Below, piece after piece: positions 10,593 through 17,941 of a DNA stretch of 17,941 nt; within the stretch, counting starts at the first letter, position 1, and each line of letters begins with the position of its first letter. The notes beneath the pieces are model-generated. The model did not search any database. It had not been told where the DNA came from and saw nothing but the letters and a program-made list of their open reading frames with translations. A program made the translations under genes and the position numbers. Origin of the DNA: Entamoeba invadens IP1 (Eukaryota > Evosea > Mastigamoebida > Endamoebidae); the NCBI RefSeq assembly GCF_000330505.1, contig NW_004440361.1, positions 83,708 through 101,648 of the forward strand, given 5' to 3'.

Positions 10593-11123
10593 ATGGCTTA
10601 TTGGCGTGTTTTGTGGAACAAAAGCATTCCGTTTATTGAGAAGTATAAGATGACTTTATATACATGCGTTATTAATAAATTGGCAGATGAATGTTTTGCA
10701 TGTAATGATGTTACTTTTCACTTTCATAACATTGTTCCCAATGATCTTGTCAAGGTGTTTAACTCCTTTGTCGAGCATAACATTAAAATTGCGACAAACA
10801 AAAATTATTTTTCGTCATTTTATAAAGACAAATGGGTTGACGCTTTTCGTTCAATAATTTCTTTCATTCAAAAAATTGACGAAATTCAAACAGTACCAAT
10901 CGAAAAACTGATCGACCCTTTCTATTTTGGTGATTGTCGGACTGAAAATCGAACAAAAGAATACAAAAGAAAAATAGAAGAAAACCTCAAATGTGCAAAT
11001 CAACAACAACTTCGAGCATTTTTCTTAGCAATAAGAAAGGATGAAAGGTGGGACGCAGAGATTAATTTGGATCAAATGCCAATGAAGAAATTGGAAATTT
11101 ATTATAATATATTGAATCACTAG
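10593..11123 (+). CDS. Hypothetical protein, 176 residues
   Basis: I do not recognise a family. ATG at 10593 is preferred because the frame upstream opens only from a GTG; the stop is TAG at 11121-11123. The product begins MAYWRVLWNKSIPFIEKYKM and looks soluble and mostly helical, rich in Lys, Asn and Phe, with no signal peptide, membrane segment, CxxC pattern or LRR. The C-terminal third is charged (ENRTKEYKRKIEENLKC). Codon composition is clearly coding compared with the flanking spacer. The gene is on the same strand as both neighbours but has its own spacers. A TATTT polyadenylation-like motif lies at 11137-11141. The 17-bp inverted repeat directly before the ATG is its most unusual property. 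Confidence 0.75.
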   Translation: MAYWRVLWNKSIPFIEKYKMTLYTCVINKLADECFACNDVTFHFHNIVPNDLVKVFNSFVEHNIKIATNKNYFSSFYKDKWVDAFRSIISFIQKIDEIQTVPIEKLIDPFYFGDCRTENRTKEYKRKIEENLKCANQQQLRAFFLAIRKDERWDAEINLDQMPMKKLEIYYNILNH

Positions 11124-11549
11124 TTTACTATATTAGTATTTACTTATGGATATTTGAAAAACAATAATATAATGCATTCATTTAACCTATTTTTATGGAA
11201 TTGTGTTTATTGTTAATAATTAATTTTATTATAACAAATTTATATTTATTAGTAAAATAACTATATTATTATATTATATATTATAATAATGTATTTTATA
11301 TTCAAACACAATTTCTTTAATGTTTTTAATTTTTTTTTATTTATTTAATTTGAATAATTTAAGTTCGAAACTTTTATAATATCAATGATAATTATTATTC
11401 TATTATATAATATTATTATAAAAACAATTTTCTCGTTGAATCAAGCTTCAAACCATTTTAATTTTTATTCGAAATGATAAGAAATTAACAATTAATATTT
11501 TATTACAAACAATTGAAATGTAAAACTTGAATTATCAAAGTAGTGAGTG
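11124..11549. other. AT-rich intergenic spacer
   Basis: It holds dense alternating A/T tracts (around 11255-11300 and 11390-11420) and no credible open frame. It should contain the promoter of the downstream LRR gene, but I could not place convincing TATA- or GAAC-type boxes. Confidence 0.5.
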
Positions 11550-14089
11550 ATGGGTATTATTGACGGCTATTCCATGATGATCATTTCTCAACAGTTTAAG
11601 ACCATTAATGACTTCATTAACATTGAATTTGTATGCAAGAAGTATGCCAATAATATGGCAAAATTTCATTATAACCCCATATCTCTCACACCAAAAACAA
11701 GACGTTTTTTTCCAAATTTGAACACACTTCATTTGTATACAAAAAACGATTTATTATTTACAAACTTAAACATTACATCGCATCAAGTTGAGTTTAAAAC
11801 CAAATTGAAATCTTCTGATTTTGAAGAAAAAACGCTTTGTGATATTTTAGATAGAGCATTTCCTACGACATATCACAGAATATGTTACAGTGGATACAAT
11901 GATGATGATATTGTGACTATCCCCGATGGTGTTCAAAGTCTTTCAAAATGGTGTTTAGAGTTGTGTAATGCAAAGACAATTAACATCCCACAAAGTGTAG
12001 TGGAGATTGGAAGGTCGACGTTTGAGTGTTGTAACATGGTAGAGCATTTGTACCTCCCTTCACACCTTACGAAACTAAGTGCGGCGTTCACATATGTCTA
12101 CAATTTGAGAGATCTTGTGATACCATCACTTGTGACATATCTTCACTGTGGACTTTTTGTAAACTGCACGGAACTTACTAAAGTCGAATTTTCAAGTGAT
12201 ATCACCACACTTCCTGAATACCTCTTTTATTCATCAGGAAAAGGAAAATATGAAGTGCCTAATACCATCACAAAGATGGATGATTATGCTTTTGCTGAGT
12301 GCAATTGGAAGACTGTTATTGTACATGAAAGCGTGACTGATTTCGGCATAGGGATATTCAAAAATGCCCGTGTCGAACTTGTTGAACTTCCAAACAGTTT
12401 GTCTGAATTTGGAGATGAAATGTTCTGTGAATGCACTTTTTTGACAAAAATCAATTTACCACCACACCTGACAAGAATTGGTGCAAAATGTTTTGTTGAA
12501 TGCAGTGATTTAAAAGAGATAAAATTGCCAACTACAATTCAAACATTAGACGACAGCTGTTTTGGAGATGTTGAAGTCAATAACAAATTTTCGGAATTAA
12601 AAAATCTAAAAGAAGTGGGTGGAGATGTGTTATATAAATTCCATCCCACATCTTTTGTTATTCCTGATAATTACAAAGTGGCAAATTGGTTGTTTGATAA
12701 TTGCAAAGAGCTTACAGCAGTTACTTTTAATCAAACAATTTGTGAGTTGAACAACACGTTTTGTTGTTGCGAAAGACTCAAAAAAATTGTGATACCTGTA
12801 ACTATCACCAAAATCGGTGATTCGTGTTTCTTAAATTGTTCTTCTCTCACGCAAATTGATCTTTCAAACACTATTTGTGAACTTGGAGATTTAGCATTTG
12901 AAAATTGCGTGTCATTAAGTACTTTGTCACTTCCAAAAAACGTCACGAAACTTGGAAAGAAGTGCTTTAAAAATTGTGGAGTACTTTCACATATTGATAC
13001 AAAGTATATCAAACAAATCGGCAAGTCGTGTTTTAAAAATTGTAAACAACTTGGCACAATTAATGTAGAATTAACAACAGAATTTGAAATGTCATGCTTT
13101 TCACATTGCAATTTGAACGAAATTGTTTTTCCGAATGATGTGATAAAAGAATTAGTAGATATAAATGAAAAAACGTATAATAAAGAAACAATTATTACGA
13201 ATTTTGGTATAAAGATGTTTATGTCAGCAACTTCTCTGCTGTCCGTCACATTGCCAACAAACATTGAAGTTCTACCAGAAAAGATGTTTTATGGGTGTAT
13301 CGCACTTTCATCAATTAAAAACACCAATCACATCACCGAACTTGGCGAATCAGCTTTTGAAGAATGCGGCAGTCTCTCTCAAATTCATTTAGAAAATGTT
13401 GTTAAGTATGGAAATAGTGCACTTAAAGGAATTAACATCACACAAATTGACATCAACACACAAACAACACGACTTGGTTACTTATGTTTCTCAAACACGC
13501 CAATTACTCACATTGAAATACCACAGGCAGTTAGTGAGATGGGAAATATTTTGGTTAATTGCAACAAACTTGAAGAAGTGACTTTTCACAATGATATGGT
13601 AAAAAGTGTTACATTTGAAGGGTGTATGTCTCTTAAAACTGTCACTTTAGGAGGAGACAAAAACACCATCAACAATAACATATTCAAATCGTGTTGGTTC
13701 TTGGAAAAAGTTGTTATTGGTGGTAATATCACTAAAATTGGTGAATCTCTTTTTAAACAGAAATTTGAATTAAAAGAAGTCGAATTTCCGTCTACGTTAA
13801 TATACATCGAAAGTGAAGCTTTTTCTGAATGTGAAAAACTACAAAAGTTGGTGATTGTCAAGGCGTTCAGTACATTTCAAAAAATGCTTTTTACAACTGC
13901 AAACGTCTAAAAGAATTGAACTTATCATCACAACTTAAATACATCAAATCAAATGCGTTTGATGGATGCATATGCTTGACGTCACAGTTTTGTGAAAGGT
14001 TTGGAATTCCATTTAAAAATGTTATTGTCGAAATTAAAGAAGAACTTGTTGACGAAAGCGCGTTTGGAGGATTTGGTGATCTGTTTTAA
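11550..14089 (+). CDS. BspA-like leucine-rich-repeat protein 1, with a one-base frameshift near 13857
   Basis: Entamoeba BspA-like (Treponema-type LRR) proteins are thought to act at the surface or as protein-binding scaffolds. The start is ATG 11550. The head MGIIDGYSMMIISQQF, with FINIEFVCKKY, FHYNPISLTPKT and FFPNLNTLHLY, is the Entamoeba BspA-family head. It is followed by some 25-30 repeats of about 23 residues (pattern CFxxCxxLxxIxLPxxITxIG). No signal peptide or membrane segment is seen. The original frame stops at 13908-13910 after an uncharacteristic tail. The LRR pattern instead continues in another frame from CAA 13859 (QGVQYISKNAFYNCKRLKEL) to TAA 14087-14089. Adding one base at about 13857 restores the 23-residue spacing and gives 846 residues ending GGFGDLF. 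It is either decayed or carries a sequence error. Confidence 0.88.
13859..14089 (+). other. Out-of-frame C-terminal segment of LRR gene 1 (76 codons)
   Basis: This stretch has no start codon suited to a separate gene and continues the repeat series: QGVQYISKNAFYNCK, then LKELNLSSQLKYIKSNAFDG, then a non-repeat C-terminal tail with EIKEELVDESAFGGFGDLF. From AF in the last in-frame repeat (SEAFSEC) to AF in the first shifted repeat (KNAFYNC) is exactly 23 residues if one base is missing. Confidence 0.85.
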
Positions 14090-14552
14090 ACCATTCACAA
14101 AAATGTGTTATTTGTTTATATGATCATTGTTATACATAACGTTTTTAAATATTTCATCAACAATTCAAATTATATTAATTATCACAGTTTTATTATTTAA
14201 TATAAATTTATATTTTGTCTGTTATTTTATGTACATTAAAATGTAATTTGCAATTTTATATTTTTTGTTTAATTTAAATAACATGATTATTCGACAGTTT
14301 ATGATTAAATCAATTTTATTCAGTTCATAAAAATTAATTAAAATTTGTTTTTATTGGAATTACAAACAATGAATTAAAATTTAATTAAAATTTACATTTA
14401 TTGAGAATGTTGAAATTTATAGTTTATGATATAAATATTAATAACTCAAATAAGTAGTTTTCTTATTAATTTTAAACTTATTTAATTTAAATAAACACTC
14501 ATTTTTGAAGTTTTACAATAATTTAAATTATTATTATTGCATAAAAATTACA
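14090..14552. other. AT-rich intergenic spacer between the two LRR genes
   Basis: No open frame of note. TATTT at 14109-14113 may serve in 3' end formation of LRR gene 1. The right end carries the presumed core promoter of LRR gene 2. Confidence 0.5.
14543..14552 (+). promoter_or_regulatory. Initiator-like element directly before the LRR gene 2 start
   Basis: AAAAATTACA lies immediately 5' of the ATG and is close to the Entamoeba histolytica initiator AAAAATTCA, which overlaps transcription starts a few bases before the coding region. A/T richness makes chance matches likely. Confidence 0.3.
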
Positions 14553-15440
14553 ATGCCAAAACGTCTTGATGGGTTTCATATTATGATTGTGTCCAAGTAC
14601 TTTGATCAAATACACGACTTTTTTACACTTGAGACTGTTTGTCGAAAGTTCATGGGAAACATCACAAAGTTTCATTTCAACCCTATTCCTCTTACACCAA
14701 AAACACTGAAGTATTTTCCACGAATCGAAACTCTCAACATATGGTCAAAAAACGAAGAAGCCTTTATGAACAAAGTTTGGGACGACTCTCTTGTGACCCC
14801 CAATATTTCCAAAGTGAATTTCTTCCGCGTGGTGATCTGGTACGAAGTCGATTACAAAACGTCCGTTATAAAGAAGTCTTTGAATTTTGTTTTCAAGAAC
14901 ATTGTCTATGGGGAGGGTGACCGCTTGAAATACGGCGATGTTGTTCCACCTGGAGTTGCAACTGTTGGAGAAGACGCGTATTATGGGCATGTTACACTCG
15001 ATAACATCAAAATCCCTGAAAGTGTTTCTGAACTTGGGGAGTGCTGTTTTTCAAATTGCTCGAACTTGAGGGAAATAGAGTTGCCAAACAGCGTCATTGT
15101 GTTGTGTGGATTTTGTTTTCAAAATTGTTATAAACTCAAAGACATAAGGCTGCCATTGAACATCACATCAATTGAAGAGAGTTGTTTTGAACACTGTGCA
15201 TTACTCGAAGAAATTCGAATTCCCAGTGGCGTATCAAAACTTAAAAAGAAGTGCTTTTATGGATGTAGTAAACTCAATTTAATTGAAATGTCAAATTGTG
15301 TGACCTATATTGGAAATGAATGCTTTAAAATGTGTAGAAACCTCAGTTCAATTACTTTGCCAGCAAACTTAAAAGACCTTCAATTGAACACTATTTTCGA
15401 GTGTGATAAACTCGATAAAATAGAATTTTTTTGTGAGTAA
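14553..15440 (+). CDS. BspA-like leucine-rich-repeat protein 2, 295 residues
   Basis: The start ATG 14553 is favoured because the protein then begins with the family head MPKRLDGFHIMIVSKYF. VCRKF, FHFNPIPLTPKT and YFPRIETLNIW follow and match LRR gene 1 position by position. Longer upstream starts would add a low-complexity NLNYYYCIK leader read from spacer. After a linker (about residues 80-145) come roughly six 23-residue LRRs with the CFxxCxxL pattern (ECCFSNCSNLREIELPNSV and so on). The frame stops cleanly at TAA 15438-15440, and neither shifted frame continues the repeat. It is therefore a naturally short copy or a 3'-truncated one, much shorter than gene 1. It lies in tandem with gene 1, suggesting local duplication followed by divergence. 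Probable role: protein binding; cellular site unknown. Confidence 0.9.
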   Translation: MPKRLDGFHIMIVSKYFDQIHDFFTLETVCRKFMGNITKFHFNPIPLTPKTLKYFPRIETLNIWSKNEEAFMNKVWDDSLVTPNISKVNFFRVVIWYEVDYKTSVIKKSLNFVFKNIVYGEGDRLKYGDVVPPGVATVGEDAYYGHVTLDNIKIPESVSELGECCFSNCSNLREIELPNSVIVLCGFCFQNCYKLKDIRLPLNITSIEESCFEHCALLEEIRIPSGVSKLKKKCFYGCSKLNLIEMSNCVTYIGNECFKMCRNLSSITLPANLKDLQLNTIFECDKLDKIEFFCE

Positions 15441-16161
15441 AAGGTTTTATAATAAATTCATTATTCACTCGTTTATTTAATCGTTTTGTATTAAAAAAAT
15501 AATTTTATTTTGGTTTTTTATATTAAAATAATATTTGTTGATTTTTTTTACTAAACAATATACCAATATTTAACAAAGAACATTTTGATTTTGTATTTTT
15601 CATACACAACATTATATTAATTTTACATTAATAATACCATATAAATGATGATATTATTTTTTGCATGTTAAATAATTATTATATTTAACATACAATAAAC
15701 AATATACCTGTAATTGAGTAAATATGAATAAATAAGTTATGTATAACACCCAAAAATTATAATATTTATATCTTGTATATGTAAAACAAACAACAAACAT
15801 ATGTTCAAAATTATAATTATAAAACATTTTAAGATTTAAAAATCCAAACCATTCAAAAGTATTTAAATGTAGTTATTTGTGTTTTCTTTAGAGCAGGCAT
15901 TTTTAAATAATATAGCAGTTTTCAATATATTGGCTAAAATTGTTATTTTTGAGATAACTCATTATTGTTAAAACAGCTTAAAATGGGTTTGACTTTACTG
16001 ATTACACACATTGAAAACATAAAATAAATTAATGTTGTAATTGTGATTTTAAATGTTTTGAATTTTATTGCTATTTTGATGATTTAAACAAATTAAAGCA
16101 AAAATGCATAATTTATCTTTAAATTATATTTAATAAAATCAGTATCCAACTAAAAACAAGT
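15441..16161. other. AT-rich spacer between the convergent LRR gene 2 and GTPase gene
   Basis: No coding potential is visible on either strand. The two genes converge here, so only 3' end signals are expected. A slightly more complex patch at about 15880-16010 has no sustained open frame. Confidence 0.5.
15665..15691. repeat. 10-bp inverted repeat in spacer
   Basis: ATGTTAAATA (15665-15674) and TATTTAACAT (15682-15691) are exact reverse complements with a 7-nt spacer. They lie between convergent genes and could form a 3' hairpin, but AT-rich sequence makes such repeats common. Confidence 0.35.
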
Positions 16162-16846
16162 TCAGACTGTCAAACACCATGAAATATAATTTTTATTTTG
16201 TTTTTCATCATGCATTGTCTTAGATACAGTTTTATTATTATTACGAGTTTTCATTCTGTTTTCAAGTACACTTTTAACAGCATAATCAAATATTTCATTC
16301 ACTCCATCCCCACTTTTTGCAGAACAAAACATCAAAGGGAGACACATCTTCACACACATTTGTTGAGCAATTTCTTTCGTGATGAGTGGATTTTTCAGAT
16401 CAATTTTGTTGCACACTATTACAAAGTAACAACTATCACCACAACTGTTTTTTACTTCATCCACCCAACTACTCACTGCCTCAAATGAACTTACTTCAAA
16501 TGGATCGAAAACAACTGTACATTACTTTTATTAAAATTAAAAGAATTAGAACAAACCCAAGCAAATTTCCGCTTTTGCAAAATAACGGCATGAAATACAA
16601 CGAAATCTTTCTTGTCCAGCTTGATGTTAATATTATTGTTACAAAAATAGAAACACACCAGTATCGTATATGTGGAGTTTATATGGATTTCCATTAACTT
16701 CAACATTTTTTATTTCAAAATCAACACCAATACCACACTGGTGCTTCATTATTTCCCCATTGATACCGATGTACGATGGACGATTTGCCAACATACACAT
16801 TGCCAATCATCACAATTTTTAATATTTCAATTGGATGTATTTCCAT
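16162..16846 (-). CDS. Rab/Ras-type small GTPase, three exons, one-base frame error in exon 1
   Basis: A small GTPase cycles between GTP- and GDP-bound states on membranes to direct traffic or signalling. Exons on the minus strand are 16846-16659, 16619-16557 and 16514-16162. The start ATG at 16846 gives MEIHPIEILKIVMIG. Motifs in order: P-loop GNVYVGKSS (16804-16781), switch I GIGVDFE, YDTAGQERFR (split by intron 1), VVFDPFE (split by intron 2), NKID (16410-16399) and SAK (16323-16315). The RabF-like GVDF and AGQERFR favour Rab. The C-terminus is CLTV, a CaaX-type box instead of the usual Rab double Cys. The spliced length is 604 nt, one over a multiple of three; the break lies at 16739-16734, between EAPV and GIG. 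Correcting it gives about 200 residues, normal for Rab. It is either a recent pseudogene or a sequence error. Confidence 0.82.
16515..16556 (-). other. Intron 2 of the GTPase gene (42 nt)
   Basis: On the minus strand it starts with the canonical Entamoeba donor GTTTGT and ends GTACAG. Removal joins TTGG to TTGTTTTCGATC, restoring the conserved beta4 strand ICLVVFDPFE. The interior is T/A-rich with several stops. Confidence 0.9.
16620..16658 (-). other. Intron 1 of the GTPase gene (39 nt)
   Basis: On the minus strand it starts GTGTGTTTC and ends ATCAAG. Removing it joins GATACTG to CTGGACAAGA, restoring DTAGQE exactly at the conserved G3 motif. The segment contains several in-frame stops. The acceptor AAG is less typical than TAG or CAG. 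Confidence 0.82.
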
Positions 16847-17354
16847 TTTTTGTGTTAATTTTAGTTCTGAAAAATTAAACCACACTTAAAATCAACAAAC
16901 AAAATCACAATGAAATTAGTTTTATTTTATAAATTATTTAATGAATAATTTACTATTTTTTATTTAAAATTAACAATATTTTTTAAGACAATATAATCAA
17001 ATATTTTTTTAATAAAAAAAAACAAACATAATACAAAAAATAATAATACAAATAATATATTAACCAATTTACATTTTATGTCACCAAATAAATTCATTTC
17101 ACTTATTTCTTATATGTTTAACATATTAATGTTCTATTATAATAAATAAATAAATGATTATCTATAATATATTATTGTTAAATGATATATATATAAACAA
17201 ACACAAAAAAACAAATAACGTTTGTTTATCAATAACTGAATATATATTGTATGTTTATAACTGTTGATATTTATGATAACCAAATGTTATATTTTATTTG
17301 TTTTTACATCATAAATATTCACGATAAAAAACCAAATTTTTTATTGTGAATTAA
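16847..17354. other. AT-rich spacer: upstream region of the GTPase gene, downstream of LRR gene 3
   Basis: No gene is seen on either strand. Close to the GTPase ATG, on the minus strand, GAACT (16867-16863) matches the core of the Entamoeba GAAC promoter element. It lies only 16 bases from the ATG, so it may be fortuitous. Confidence 0.4.
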
Positions 17355-17941
17355 TTAATTTGTTCTTATTTGCATAAATACCATATTTTCAAACTTGGTA
17401 TTGTCGAAACACCCCATCCCAATTTTCTTAATATGTTCCAAATTAATTATTTTTAACGACACACAATTATCAAAACAAAAAGGAGGGAGTTCCTGTTATT
17501 GATAATGGTAATACGACTCTTTCAAGTTTAGTTGCACAAACAAAACAAAAATTTCCAATTGCAGTAATATTATTTGGTATTTCAATTTCAGTGATTGTTG
17601 TGTTGTTAAAAAATGCTCCTTCATCAATGCTATGAACTTTTTGAAATTTTAAAATATCAATTCCGAATGTCATTAAATCGTTGCATTTTACTTTAATGTT
17701 TTCACAAATAATTTGCTTCTTTTTAAATTGGTTATAAAACGTGTAGCTAACTTCTCCACTATAAGTTTTTAACTTTTGATTTTCAAAAAGTATCGATTCA
17801 AGTGACACACAACCCTCGAAAACATCATTCCCAAATATTGTTTTGTTGTTATTTAAATTGATACATTTAAGTTTTGAACAATTCATGAAACATTGTGAGT
17901 CATAAACAACTTCTTCTGACTCACAAAATACACTTCAAGGA
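17355..17941 (-). CDS. BspA-like leucine-rich-repeat protein 3, 3' part, frameshifted, runs off the right edge
   Basis: Minus strand; the 5' end is outside the window. Repeats include CFMNCSKLKCINL, VFEGCVSLESILF, AFFNNTTITEIEIPNNITAI and CFVCATKLERVVLPLSITG. The frame stops at 17472-17470 after a non-repeat end (TPSFLF). With one of the three C residues at 17487-17485 removed, the frame becomes TPPFCFDNCVSLKIINLEHI, then KKIGMGCFDNTKFENM, ending at TAA 17357-17355. That correction makes the CF-to-CF distance exactly 23 residues. A second break seems likely at about 17926: upstream SLKCI and downstream CESEEVVYDSQCF are in different frames, and the downstream frame has a TGA at 17937-17935. 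It is a broken gene, or a gene in poorly resolved sequence. No N-terminal head is visible. Confidence 0.78.

Noticed and set aside
11240..11420. AT palindromes that could suggest an origin or matrix-attachment site
   Set aside because: Simple A/T alternation occurs in all the spacers here and no specific motif separates this one.
12731..13264. A 177-codon minus-strand open frame opposite LRR gene 1
   Set aside because: It is antisense to a strong LRR coding frame, with no start context or recognisable domain. Its repeat pattern derives from the sense strand.
14505..14552. Upstream extension of LRR gene 2 from a TTG at 14505
   Set aside because: The 16 added residues are low-complexity spacer. 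The conserved head starts at ATG 14553, just after an initiator-like element.
16386..16697. Plus-strand open frames over the GTPase gene (about 96 and 103 codons)
   Set aside because: They overlap conserved GTPase motifs that read on the minus strand and have low-complexity composition.

Overview
The window looks like nuclear DNA of an Entamoeba species. The reptile parasite E. invadens is my best guess; the genus is much firmer than the species. The evidence is a transmembrane receptor kinase (TMK) with a giant CxxC-repeat ectodomain, three BspA-type leucine-rich-repeat (LRR) genes whose N-terminal head is typical of Entamoeba, very AT-rich intergenic DNA, very compact 5' leaders, and tiny introns, one with the Entamoeba GTTTGT donor. 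There are no bacterial operon features, tRNA or rRNA genes, or CRISPR arrays.

Layout. About 2-9390 (+) is one enormous TMK gene whose 5' end lies outside the window. It has a cysteine-rich ectodomain of about 2,600 residues built from two classes of CxxC repeat, one transmembrane helix (about 8056-8142), a juxtamembrane beta-rich domain that resembles an MSP/Ig fold, and a complete, apparently catalytic TKL-like kinase domain (8581-9387). Region 9391-10592 is AT-rich spacer holding a short coding-like relic (10240-10386) and a perfect 17-bp inverted repeat (10549-10587) that ends 5 nt before the ATG of an orphan 176-residue gene (10593-11123, +). Two BspA-like LRR genes follow in tandem on the + strand (11550-14089 and 14553-15440). 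On the minus strand are a three-exon Rab/Ras-type small GTPase (16846 down to 16162) and the 3' part of a third BspA-like LRR gene (17941 down to 17355), which enters from the right edge.

Frame integrity is the most striking global feature. The 9-kb kinase frame is uninterrupted from about 233 to its stop. In contrast, LRR gene 1, the GTPase and LRR gene 3 each need a net one-base correction to give a normal protein, and the kinase 5' end needs either a 77-nt intron or an indel. In the two LRR genes the corrected frames restore the 23-residue repeat period exactly. The cause is either draft-assembly indels or real decay in an accessory-gene region.

The genes do not form a pathway. Together they look like a lineage-specific, surface-and-signalling gene neighbourhood: an environment-sensing receptor kinase, LRR surface or adaptor proteins, and a membrane-traffic or signalling GTPase.
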